The position numbers and the translations under genes are program-made. Positions 11,592 through 23,508 of a stretch of DNA of 64,000 nucleotides are shown here, piece by piece. The DNA comes from Spirodela intermedia (taxonomy: Eukaryota > Streptophyta > Magnoliopsida > Alismatales > Araceae). Where the stretch lies: NCBI GenBank assembly GCA_902729315.2, contig LR746265.1, forward strand, positions 7,869,392-7,933,391, given 5' to 3'. How positions within the stretch are numbered: position 1 is the stretch's first letter; each line of letters opens with the position of its first letter. The notes under the pieces were generated by a model. It did no database searches, was not told the DNA's origin, and saw only the letters and a program-made list of their open reading frames with translations.

Positions 11592-13620
11592 GCACCGACT
11601 GTGCCACACTGTACGACGACAACTATTGTGACTTCTCGACTAGGACCGACTGTCGATGCTGAGCATTACTCTTCCTCAAACGTCTTTGCTGCATTGAGTC
11701 TCCACTCCATCACGTCCTGCTGGGCTACATAGCCTCGAAGGTTAGCCCCATACCCCTTCTTACTTAAGTTTAATTATCTTTCGAAGGGTTTTCTCAGCTC
11801 GTTTCCACCGCCATCAGGAGAACGTAGCTAGGATGGGACGGGTTATCGGGTTGTGACTTCCAACATTACATTAGACTCGTCACCGTTTGTGAGCTGCAGC
11901 CCTAGGCTACTTCACAATGACCGTTCTACCATCTATCTAGACGTGGACTGAGAGGGCCTCACACTTACCATCGTCGAGTGTTTCCTTGGGTTATCCTAGG
12001 TTGATAGTGCATATTGGTATGCCTGCCTATACTTTAGTTATGTGGTCAGGCCTAAAGTCTAGGGTCTTTACATTCTATTGGATCGGTCCAATTGTCTCGT
12101 TCTTGGGTCTTGAGTTATATTGATCAGGTACAAAGGTTTTCGTCTTGTCCTACATTAGGATGCCTTAGTGTCTCGAAAAACTTGGACACTTATATCTCAT
12201 CCACATGATGTCAACATGTAAGTAAATTTTCACACTCAAGTATAACTGAGATGGATCTATTACATGTCACAAGGCTCTTTAGTTGCTCATAAATTCATAC
12301 AAGTCTATAGCATTGACTACATTGAGACATTCTCTCTAGTGGTTCAACTTAACTCTATTCATGTGATAATCTTTATACGGGTGAATTAGATGTGATCTTT
12401 ACATCAATTGAATGTTTCTAATATTTTTCTCTATGACAAGCTTAAAAAGCATATATTTATAGACTAATCTTTTAGATATGTTGCTCAAGAGGAGTCATCA
12501 AAGATATGCCTTTTCCAACGTACGATTTATAGACTTAAGCAAAGTTCACATGCCTAGTTCATCAAGTTCAATGATCTTCTAGTGTAATTCAAATTCTTAC
12601 CATATTTTAAGAATTTCATAATACTTACAAAGACTACTAAAGTTGACATTGTCATCCTAGCTATTTATGTGGACAACATTCTTGTGACAAAAAGTGATGA
12701 AATAAACATTCAAGCTACCAAATCATAATTGTAGAAGTACTTCAGTATATAAGATCTAAGGATTGCACGATACTTCTTTGGGATTGAGTTCACCTATCAA
12801 GATGGCAAGCTCACTCTCTTTCAACAAAAATATGCTCTTAATATATTTCAAGAAACTAGGTTACTTGGGTGCAAGCTAGAGTCATCACTTACGAAGGCAC
12901 GTTGGCACTTTTAAGATACGTCGTCTCCACTTTAAGAGGATACTAATTGGTACAAATAGGTGTTGGAGAAATTGATCTACCTCACCATCACTTATCTCGA
13001 CATTGTGTATACTATTAATGTCCTTAGCTAATTCATGTAGGAACCTTGATAAGTTTACTAAGAGGAAGCTTTATCAGTTTTAACATACATCAAAAGAACT
13101 CCTAGGAGAAGGCTTATCTATCAAAGACATAGACATCTTCAGATTGAAGCCTACTCGGATGCAAAATATACTTGTGACAAGAGAGATCATAATTCCACTA
13201 CTTGTTATTATATATATGTGAGTTGTAACTTTATCATGTGGTGCTCCAAGAAGTAGAAGGTGGTATCTTACTCTAATGTTGAGTCTAAGTATCACACCAT
13301 AACCAAGACAATGTGAGAGATGATATGGCTAAGCAAAAACCTTGGCATCTCATCTCCTACGCTAATGCCTATTTACTTGATAATTAGGTTGTCATCTTCA
13401 TTATTAGAAATCCCTAAATTTTATGAGCAGACGGAGCACATCAAGATTGATTACCATTACATTTGAAATAAGATAATGTTAGGTTTTATCTCTACCACAT
13501 AAATTTTCTCATTTCATCAGCTCATGAACATCTTCATCAAGAGTCTTGTGAGAATCTTCTATGACATAACATATAGTAAGTTAAGCATGTTTGACTTGTA
13601 TGCTCCAACTTGAGGGAGAG

Positions 13621-13803
13621 TGTTACAATAAGGCCACTAGGTCTACTAGACTTATTTTTGACTTATTCTCTCCATGTCCTTCTTCTTACTCCACTATCTC
13701 TACTTCTTCCTTTCTCTTTATTTCTTCCTCTCTTCTATATAACCTCATGCATTCCTCTTCTTCAATATATCAATTTTAATATTTTCTCTTCCTCTTGTCA
13801 ACA
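13621..13803 (+). repeat. Copia 3' LTR, 183 bp
   Basis: It begins TGTTACAATAAGG right after the polypurine tract CTTGAGGGAGAG (13609-13620) and ends CTTGTCAACA. It is homologous in inverse orientation to 8596-8759. TATATAACC at about 13736 is the probable TATA box. Confidence 0.88.
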
Positions 13804-16800
13804 TAACTATTTTGAAGATTTTAACATTAAAGAGTAGAATAAAATATGAAAGACTTTGACTTGAATTTGTTCTCAAATTCACCCATTATTTATCAGATAA
13901 TCACCCTTGCACAATCATTTTTTATTGATCTATGATCTCACATTTTTTGTGACATTATTTTCTAGAGATTTCATATGAAAATTTAGGTAGAATCTGAAGT
14001 TCACCACAATGATACTAAAACAGTAAGTTGAAGATAAATCAGTTTTCAATAAAAAGGTCTTTTCCATTTAAGAGCTTAAAAAAGCAAAGAAGGAACTAAA
14101 AATCAAGAGTTATTCAATTATCTTTTTCACCAAATTATCTACTTTCTTCTAGAAATGTAATTGTGATATCTCTATATCTTTTAGAATATTAGTGATTTAT
14201 TTTTTATTTAATCATGAAAGGGATTTGAGTCTTAATCCCACTAGAGCTATGAATCTAGTGTGCAAATTTGAGTGAGAAACTCCTGGGCATTAAGCAAAGT
14301 AAATAGTAGTTCTTATCAAATGGATGTTTAGTGGAACTGAAGAATGGGGCATACTTGGAGAGTGGATGTTGATGAAGGGTCAAACCATGATGGAATCATG
14401 AGTCTTTAATTTAAATCCTTGAAATCTGAATGGTTAAGGAATTAGAAGAGGGGAAGAAAGAGGATTATAATAGTCAACCAAAGTCAAAGTTAGAATATGA
14501 TCAGTTCCACCTTGTCATTCATGATCTAAGTGCAGCTTTAAAACCTAGGAGATATTTCATTGTGGGTTGAAGACAAAAATGAAAATCTTTACTTTGGTCC
14601 ATTATCAGCTGTAGGAAAATATTATTCATGAACTTTTGAGGATGCATTAGATGATCAGAAAAGAAGAATTGATCCTTGAATACTAGAACAAATAATTTAT
14701 TCATTTTTTATTTAGATTCAAATTTGTAAAATATGATCTTGAGTTGTGACACAGAAACAAATTTTAGATAAAGTTATATATGACATAACACTTTTGTAGA
14801 GGGATACAAGGATAAATCTAGTTCATAAATATAAATATTCTCTATTCATGAGTAGTTCAAAAGTATCATAAATCGTATGAAAATTTTAGGGAAAAGCAAC
14901 ACTTCGTATCAAAATGAATAGAAAAAAATTACTCCCACTAACCTTCATAAAATTACTTTCCCACAATGGTGGTTTTCATAAAGATTGTTAGTTTTCACAG
15001 AAATATACAAACTATTAATTTCCTGCAGAAACATATGTGAAATTTTTGAATTCAAAATCATGAGAGTCACATGCATTTCTTGAATTCTTCTTTCCATATT
15101 TTTCATTATTGCTTTCAGTATTTATCGATTTTATGTTCTTCTAACTTCAAGATCATGCATAAAGCATATTTATCTATGAATCAATTTCAGATCATTAAGT
15201 AGAATTCAAGTTTTTAATTCATCTTATTTGTGTTTATCATCATCAAAATGATTTAATATTCTAATAGGAACCATTATAAAAATCTTGGCATCATTAAAAT
15301 TTAGATCTATGATACCCAAGAAAATTTAGGATCAAAAGAAATGAACATATAAATTGCATCAATTGACTTCTTTATCTGTGTGACCATACATCCAAGACAA
15401 ACAGCACCTTATTGGTAGATTATGTTTTTCTATACATCTTCAAAACTATTTAGAAAATCATGAAAATCTTTTCCATGCTCAAGCTTCCTCCAATACTCAA
15501 GTTGCAACAAGTTATTTCAGAATCAAAACCTCATTGTAAGTTCATAGGAGTTTATTTCAAAGTTGAAGGCTTTTTGAAGACTGTTTGCAACAATGGTAAA
15601 AAAAGGCAAGCTAATATCATGTTGAGTGTGAGGTGATTGACACTTGAAAATTATTTTGTAAGGGATCTACTATTCTTGTGGCATTTCTCTATATTTCCCT
15701 CAAGGAGAATAGTGGGAACAAATGCTAGGTACCCTTGGACAGTCAAGATAAGCAAAGGAAATCTAAACAGCAATAAATTTGTCCAAGACATCAGATTTTA
15801 GTATCAACCTATAGATTGACTCAATGTGTTGATGTAGACTAGGTATGTAAACTCAATAGGTGAATGCATCTTACCAGACATCAATTGTGTATATGATTTT
15901 ACATCAGGTTTGAATATGTAAACTCCCTCTTGGTATATAAATTTCTAGATTTTACAAGAAACATTAGGTTGCCTCTGCAGGCCTTCCTCTTTCCATTGAT
16001 TCCCATCCTCCTGCCTAGTGGTGTGGACTTGTCACCCAATTGTCAAATAGGTGTCAAACGCCAACAGTGCTTTCCCTGCCACCACCCATTACAGACCACA
16101 AGAGTAACTTTCCCCTAGGTTCATTCAAACCACCAATGTGAGAGGCTTCCATGAAGGGATCACAAACAAAGAAGGCTACAGCAGACACATGGGGAGTTCA
16201 TAACTACGAAGCTGTACATTGTCTCATGCAAAGTTCCTAATCATCAATGAAAGATTAAAATCTATCTATAATTTATAAACCAATTTTAATAATCTCTGAA
16301 AAACCTATTTGCATCCACTGAAAGGTTCAGTAACTACCATAAATTATGTTTTCATGAGGAGATCTTTGTATACTGGGTTCTTCAACCTCCACAACCATTA
16401 TAAATTTGATCCACATGATAAATAAACCAAGAGAATTCCTTCACAGCTTTATCTCAAGAAATTTCTCTGAATATTTAAAAGGTCAAAATGAGTGGAATCT
16501 ATGAATTACAATATAATTTTTTTTGAAAACATTATTCCATCAAATAAAAAATCTTGCAATTCATTCATTTTGGGAATCTTCCAATTCACATGTACAAATG
16601 TATATATGAAAAATATACCCGTTACCTTTCTTTCAACGAAGCTAAGTGACAATCTGATTTAGGAACATACTTATATTCCATATAACAGTTTCATATTGTT
16701 TATATTGTAGAACATTGCCCCCTCTTTTGACTAATATGTTTGCTTCTCTTTGATTTTCACCAGGACCTACATTTATTATACTAATATACAGGAAGTTCTC

Positions 16801-17362
16801 TTTCTTCATCCCATTGGCTTCTACTAACCTATATCTTGTATCCATATATTTATGTTTTCGTTTTAGGAAAAACCCACCAGAGAAGAACAGAAGCACTGTA
16901 GATCCGTCATAATCAACATTTATTTCCAAGATTAGCTGAATTAATAGCCCCCTTAAAATTTTTAGTTGACTTTTAGATCCCCAAAAAACTCGTAATTATC
17001 TTTGGTCTTTTTGTCTAAATATAGTAGAAGCCAACTGTTAGCTTATTACTAGTTATCAGGGTAATTGGTCCTTTTATACGAAAGTCTAGATTATGTGTGA
17101 TTAACTAAAAAAGGCACTAAAAATTAAAATATGCTGATTTTAAGGGACTTGAAAGTGAAACTAAAGAATATGGAAGCTTATCGATAATTCAATTATTTTA
17201 CAAGTTATCCCCCCTTAAGAATAGCACGGGTACTTTCTATTATCTGTAACCACTTTAATTCTCTGCCAGAGTGTCATTGGAAAAATAGTGCATGCTTTTA
17301 TTTTAATCTCTTAATTCAGTTCATCATAAATAACGTCAATTTTAAAAAAAAAACCTACAACA
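13804..17362. other. AT-rich intergenic DNA upstream of the CRK gene, no gene supported
   Basis: No coding region here could be tied to a known family. A 95-codon open frame on the minus strand (16642-16929) starts with TTG and was not recognised. The last ~700 bp are the likely promoter of the CRK gene and include a W-box-type TTGAC near 16966. Confidence 0.5.
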
Positions 17363-17437
17363 TCTCTCTCTCTCGCTCTCCCTCGCTCTCTCTCTCTCTC
17401 GCTCTCTCGCTCTCTCCCTCTCTCTCTCTCTCTCTCC
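17363..17437 (+). repeat. (CT)n microsatellite in the CRK 5' region
   Basis: About 75 bp of CT dinucleotides with occasional CG and CC interruptions, some 285 bp upstream of the CRK start codon. Pyrimidine tracts of this type are common in plant core promoters and 5' leaders. A homopolymeric C run follows near 17675-17686. Confidence 0.9.
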
Positions 17438-17720
17438 ATGAGTCTGTTTCTTTGTTGCCGAGGGCAGAGTCCATCGGAAATGTGGCGAATGCTTTTCCGC
17501 ATCAAATTATAAGTTCTTTAATGATGGAATAGGATTAACTCTGTTCAACACGGCGACGAGTGAATACCCCCAAGTGCCCATGTGACTTTGGATCCTGAGA
17601 AGCTGTGCATTCAATATCGGCGGCCGCCCCACAGCACCGGACTTAAGCAGCGTTTCCTCTCCTCTTCGCCCCGCCCCCCCCCCCCCACCCAGCACCCCCA
17701 CCTCGGAGAAGAAGAAAACC

Positions 17721-20700
17721 ATGGAGAGGCTTCTTCCCTTCAGCGGGCCAGCCGGCAAGCTCACCGTTCTTTCCATGCTAGCCCTTCTCAACATCCTGTC
17801 CGCGCCGCTCGGTCACTCGCAGAAGGATCCCATCTACCTCTGGTGCTCCGGCTACACCAACTACACCGCCGGTAGCGAGTACAAGGCGAACCTCGACCTC
17901 CTCCTCAGCAACCTCAGCGCTGTGCCCGCCAGTGCCGGCGGGGGCCACTTCCTCAACGCCTCCGTCGGCTACTGGACCGACCCCGATGCCGTCTACGGCC
18001 TGGTCCAGTGCCGCGGGGACGTCCTCGCCGCCGACTGCGCCTTCTGTCTCAACCGTTCGGCCTCGGCGGCGGTCCTCCGGTGCCCTCTCCGTCGGCGCGC
18101 CGCCGTTCGCTTCGACTACTGCCTCCTCCGCTTCTCCGACCAGAAATTCTTTGGAAACATGGACGATACAGAAAGGAGCTCCCTGGTGAACTCCAAAGGT
18201 GCGCCCGACCCGCTGGCATTCGACCACCGGCTGATGGATCTCATGGCGGAGATTTCCTCTCAGGCGGCAGCGGCGAGTTCCAAGTTCGCCGTGGGGATCA
18301 ACAATTCTGATTCCTCAGGTATCTACGGATTAGTCCAGTGCACTCATGACCTGTCAGAATCCGAGTGCAGCCAGTGTCTTCAGGGTCAGATCAGCATCCT
18401 GCCCAGGGGGAAGATCGGGGCTCAGATCCACGTTGCGAGCTGCTCGGTGAGGTTCGAAACCAGCATCTTCTTCGCGACTTTGGCCATCTCTCCGCCCCCG
18501 CCTCTGCAGAATCGGAGCCTTCGGTCCCCCGGCAACGACGCCGGCGTGAGCTCGGGCGGCAAAGGTGACGCGCGAATTAAGGCACTCCTTTTCGATTTGA
18601 TTGTCCGGCAGTCCTTCGGTCGTCCGTTCATCTGGTCCCTTCAGGTCAAGATCAGGACTTTAATCAAGTTGACAAATACGGCCGCGTATGAATTCCTATC
18701 GCTTGCACCATGTCTTTGAACACTTGTCATTAGGTCGTACCACTCATTGGCCAAGACCCCCCGAAATGGAATTAAAAATAATCATATTATTCTATTTCGG
18801 AAAATATGTGTGCCTCATATCTAGCTCCTAGCAGTTCTTGACCAAGCATGCAGTATACCGAGCTGATAATCTGTTAAGTCGCCGCTTTAGTCTGACCAAT
18901 CCTCCACGTTTGACTTCTTGCTTCTTTTGGGAAAGTATATGAACGACCATCATTAGGTGGTATCACGCGTTGACTTAAGCCTCCTCGAAATGAAATTCCA
19001 AAATTATATTATTCTATTTTTTGAAATATGCATGGTCTTATCCAGCTCCTGGCACTTTTTGAAAAGCATGCACCATACCGAAGTTAATAATCAACATTCT
19101 TCTATTTCGGTAAATCTTCTTTTTATTCAGGTCAACCACTTTATTGACCCTGCAGGTGAAAAATAGCATGATATGCAATAAAGTAGTTGACAAAGATGCA
19201 ATGAAGAAGCCTGCTTAAGAAATCGATATCGGGTCTCCATAAAATACTAAATAAAGAAAGCAATATATCCTATAGATAGGACCATACTTTAACCATACCC
19301 ATCTTTTGGCTTGTGCTCAATGGCAATTATTTATTGCTGGAGAAGCTCCAATGTTTTTCTAACACGATGATGATGATTACGATGATTTCATATGCATCTT
19401 TATTTAGTTACGATTAATATATTTTTATTTTCATATATAATTTATCTCGTGGGTCTTTTCTATATGGGACAGAAAACACTTGCAAATCGTGGAGAATCAT
19501 CATGATCATCGTGATCCTATTATTGGTTGCTGTGATAGTTCTCCTCCTTGTCCTGCTGATTCATTTCAGAAGAAGGATTCCAAAAGGGTTGCCACTTAGT
19601 GAGTCTTCCACGATATGAAATGTCAATAATATCCATAAAAAAATATTCGATATTTTTCTAAATAGTTCTGATTTCTCTCCTCAGATCTTGTCAAAGATCA
19701 GGAGGTTATAACAGCAGAATCTCTACTTTTTGACTTTCGAACGCTTAAAATTGCCACCAGAAACTTCTCTGAAGCTAATAAGCTTGGAGAAGGCGGATTT
19801 GGTCCAGTTTACAAGGTAATATTTCACTAGTGTGAGAAATACATCATATTTTCAATATTTATTTTAAATATTCCACTAATGCAAAGTTCTTGATTCTACA
19901 CAGGGACTTTTACCAGATGGGCAACAAATAGCGGTGAAAAGACTATCTAAACGTTCCGGGCAGGGCTTGGCTGAACTGAGAAACGAGGTCGTCTTGGTCG
20001 CCAAGCTTCAGCACAGGAATCTTGTCAGGCTGTTAGGATTTTGCTTGGAAGAGGAGGAGAAGATGGTGATCTATGAGTACTTGCCTAATAGAAGCCTCGA
20101 CAATTTCCTATTTGGTACTTAGGCCTCCTAAACTTCCTCTTTCATGATTTATTTTCTATTTAATCACATTATTAAATAGGAAAATATGAATATTATTTTC
20201 TGTCGTAGTTTCTTGCAAGTCCTGACCCCTGCTCCATTGCACGTTCTATTTCATCTAATATGGGCTTTGTATCCTTTGCCAACTTGAACTAGATAGACAT
20301 GGGCTTTTTTCAAAGTGATCTACCCACATCTGATGATCCTAATCACGTTTTCTACATGTTCATGGTAGATCCTATCAAGCGCCACGTTCTAGACTGGGAG
20401 AGGAGATACAAGCTTATAGAAGGAATTGCTAGAGGGCTTGTCTATCTTCACGAAGACTCGAGGCTGAGAGTCATTCATCGAGACCTAAAGGCCAGCAATG
20501 TGTTGCTAGATGAGAACATGAACCCAAAGATCTCTGACTTTGGCCTCGCCAAGCTCTTCGGCATGGATGAGACCCATCGGAACACTAGTCGGATCGCAGG
20601 CACTCAGTATATCTCTCCTGCGCTGAATCTCTACTAGCCAGTTTATTGGGGTTATCATATTGTTCTTCAGTATGATTTCAAAAATTATACTAATTTTCCA

Positions 20701-21358
20701 ATTCTGCATGCAGCGGCTACATGGCACCAGAGTATGTGATACGCGGTCACTTCTCACCAAAGTTGGATGTGTTTAGCTTTGGCATTCTAACTCTTGAGAT
20801 AGTAACGGGTCAAAGGAACAACATTGTGTCATGTGATTCGGAAAATCCAATTGATCTTGTGAGCTATGTAAGTATTTCCTCAAATGGATCATATTAACTA
20901 AGATGTTTCCATGAATGTGATGACTAAGATAGAAGCATTTAGATAGAAGCATGAATATGGATAAATATCAAAGATTTCATGTTATATACTGGCAGGTATG
21001 GCATCATTGGAATGAGGGGACAACTCTAGAAGTGGTGGATCAAAGCATAGCTGACCAATGTCCGAGGCATGAAGTCATACGATGCATCCACATGGGCTTG
21101 TTGTGCATCCAAAGCGACCCATCAGACAGGCCAAATATGTCTGAGGTGGCCCTCATGCTTAGCAGCTTCTCTGTGACTCTTCTTGCTCCGTCAAAGCCTG
21201 CATTCGTTCTAAATTCAAGCATGAGGAGCCAATCGGAGGAATCCAGAATAGACACAGATTATCAATCTTCAGAGCGACATAATTCTAATCAAAGCATATA
21301 TCGGCCAAGCGGTCAATCTATCAATGAAGTTACATTTTCCGGAGTAGAACCAAGATAG
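17721..21358 (+). CDS. Cysteine-rich receptor-like protein kinase (CRK, DUF26 type), intact
   Basis: Plasma-membrane receptor Ser/Thr kinase; CRKs act in pathogen, ROS and hormone responses. Seven exons: 17721-18564, 19473-19598, 19685-19815, 19904-20114, 20369-20606, 20714-20867 and 20996-21358. All introns are GT-AG and phases match, giving 688 aa, normal for the family. Residues 1-33 look like a signal peptide. Two Gnk2/DUF26 domains carry C-x8-C-x2-C at C97/C106/C109 and C207/C216/C219. The membrane helix is about 291-313. The kinase has [11 protein letters not shown] (357-367), K379 in IAVKR, HRD 474-476 and DFG 494-496, all intact, then MAPEY. The tail ends in GVEPR, like EIEPR in the pseudogene. 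The start is the first ATG before the signal peptide. Exon 1 is very GC-rich and the rest is not. Known: the family's role. Inferred: that this copy is expressed. Confidence 0.95.
18718..19095 (+). repeat. Tandem duplication within intron 1 of the CRK gene (period about 223 bp)
   Basis: The segments from 18718 and 18941 align over about 155 bp. Shared blocks are CATTAGGT.GTA.CAC, CTCGAAATG-like, ATTATATTATTCTATTT, AGCTCCT.GCA.TTTTTGA and AAGCATGCA..ATACCGA. A shorter echo (CATTCTTCTATTTCGG) follows near 19093-19108. It enlarges intron 1 to 908 bp. Confidence 0.8.
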
Positions 21359-23508
21359 TGATAGAAAGATTCAGGACAAAGTACATGTTGGCATTTTCAA
21401 TGTCTTAAATATTTTGATGTTGGCAAAGATAATAATAAGTATAATTTTGTTGGTATTTTGCTTTGCATATATCATTAATTGGTCATATAGGATTTGTTGA
21501 CTCCAAGCACTGGCAGTAACTTGATCTGACATGATTTATGTACCTTCTAAGTTCTGGATTATAAACATATGAAAAGTTCCATATTAGTATGCCCCTCTTT
21601 AATCCACAATAAACTTACAGAAAATGATAATTTCCAACCAACAAAATTGTCGCTGGTTATTTACATCTATAGAAGACACATTAACCAAAATATGAATTAT
21701 GTATTCTCTTTAGCCAGATTCTGATAAAAGCGTTCGTAAAGGCCCCTGCCACATTTCAGTAATCTAAGTCATACTCTAGTGAAGGCAAGATTAAGCACTG
21801 CATGTCCTCATCATAAACATTCAACAATATATTGGACTATATAACATAATGCGGCCCTCTTTCATAAGTGAAGCTGCAGGCTACAAAAAAATTAGTAGAA
21901 TGGGTGATAAAACTGTATTACTATGACTCTGATTAATCATATAACAATAAAGTGTTTAATACTTTAGTGATATAAGTGACCATTCCATGCAAATATAAAA
22001 TACAAAATCCATCTTCAGATTTGGACTCTTCTAGAGTTTCTTAGTGAACTTACATCTCTTCCGTATATATTTTCTTGATTTTGTAATTCATTATGCATGG
22101 AATCCAATAAAGAAAATAGCAATAGAGACCAACAGACCCAACGCCAGCCTCCCTTTTCTCACCCTGAATTAGCTCCTTTTGGCAACCACTAAGCAAATCT
22201 TAATTATGAAATGAATGACTGATATCATCCTCATGCTCCAAATCATCACTCACCTAATGGACCTCTTAAGGGTCTCCTTGTTCAAGACATCACAAACATA
22301 AAATCCACAAGAATTCTTATAACACGCAAAAATATGCATATATAGACACATATGGGACATGAACCAATATTTAGACAAAAAGGGTATGGGACTATCTTTA
22401 AATAAAGAAGGGGTCATTAACCAGCGAGCAACCCTCATGTGGACAAGACTAATTAGAGCTTCAAGGCCAGATCAATCTACTATAGAAAGAAAATCCAATT
22501 AAGGTAGTAGCATACCTTTGTGTCGTGAATGATGATCTCCATCAGTGGTTTGCGAATAAAAGCTTGAAGGAGAGAGGATCCCTTGGCTTGAATCCACTGA
22601 GAGGAGGCTTGCATGAAGAAGTCGCCGACTAATAAGCACTTGAAGGTGAGTTCCAAGGGCTTTCTCATACAAATGACAGATAATGGCTCCAAGAGACCTT
22701 CATATCACGGGCCCTTTATCGTAAAAGAACTAAGAATGACGAAAATGATGACCATGTAAGATAATAGTTGATGCCAATTATGGATCAGCATTAAAGGTTT
22801 GACAGATCATAAGTTTTCCATTTGATTCAAATGGAAGATATGCTTTTCTGAAATAAGGTTGGTGATTATGGTGACAACAAACATGATCGTAGGTGTTAAC
22901 TAAAGCCAATGAAGAAGTCAAACCATCAGGTGAGTGGAGCAAAACTCGTAAAACCCCTCAATGTAGTTTTCGAAATATTCAAAATAATAGAAATAACAAA
23001 TAGTTATCGATTTTTTAGAAACAATTCATCATGTTTATGCTCATGCATAAATGGTAAAATTATAAAACTATGCTCAGATAAGTCAGTAATAGAGAAATGG
23101 TAAAAACGTGCATAATGAGCCTTCGTTCTATATTCTGCTGCCTTTGTAGCAATAGGTTTAGGTTTCCAGCCATATTCCGGGCAGATTAAACAATAACATC
23201 ATATACAAAGTATTGTTATCCCAAAAAAAAGACATCATAATTTAATGGTAACAATGAACAAAATCATGCATGGCATCATAAAAACAACTAGACTAGTTTC
23301 CATTCTGATTGCCAAAATTAATCCTCTTAAAATATAATAAGAAAAAAAATGCACACTATAACCTGTGATAGAGAAATGACGACAGGAAGAACAGGCTGCA
23401 CTAAACGAAGAGAAATAAAATAATACCCAGGCATTAATATCATCTACCATGGTTATTCAAAGTCTTCTGACCTTCCGAGCATGTTTCTGCAACTCAGAAA
23501 AAATATTA
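21359..23508. other. Intergenic DNA between the CRK and DUF604 genes
   Basis: 3' flank of two genes pointing toward each other. AT-rich, with no supported gene. At 22500-22690 (minus strand) two frames are open and a good donor (AAAG/GTATGC) is present near 22517, so an orphan exon is possible. The sequence was not recognised. Confidence 0.45.

Larger units (their letters stand above)
10024..11865 (+). repeat. Candidate GC-rich solo LTR nested in the copia relic
   Basis: The block interrupts the copia polyprotein and is far more GC-rich than its surroundings. Candidate ends are TGTTGACTTG at 10024 and TTCCAACA at 11865, giving 1842 bp. The flanking 5-mers TTTCA and TTACA differ by one base. 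It contains repeated GGGCCCAA/AGGCCCA words, a TATA-like CAATATAACG near 10377 followed by a C-run, and two tandem-repeat arrays. The flanks 9850-10023 and 11866-12160 are also foreign to the copia reading, so the insertion history may be more complex than one solo LTR. Confidence 0.45.
8766..13803 (+). mobile_element. Ty1/copia relic (integrase, RT, RNase H, 3' LTR) split by a nested insertion
   Basis: The plus strand begins inside integrase (NTRGSWVYFLKDHTKVHTI near 8775-8835) and continues to an FIGYS.TQKGYQVYFFNTRRY block near 9275-9345. The polyprotein is interrupted between about 9850 and 12160. It resumes with LISHPHDVNM, FTLKYN.DGSITCHKA, YVDNILVT near 12675-12700, ARYFFGIEFTYQDGKLTLFQQKYAL near 12765-12840, EAYSDAKYTCDKRDH and CSKK.KVVSYSNVESKY. 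It then reaches a purine tract at 13609-13620 and the LTR. The RT catalytic YVDD reads YVDN. Many stops and frameshifts; not functional. Confidence 0.88.

Noticed and set aside
16642-16929. 95-codon minus-strand frame
   Set aside because: It begins with TTG, is AT-rich, matches no family I recognise, and has no neighbouring exon.
17778-18227. 149-codon minus-strand frame in the CRK ectodomain exon
   Set aside because: Antisense shadow of a well-supported exon with conserved cysteines.
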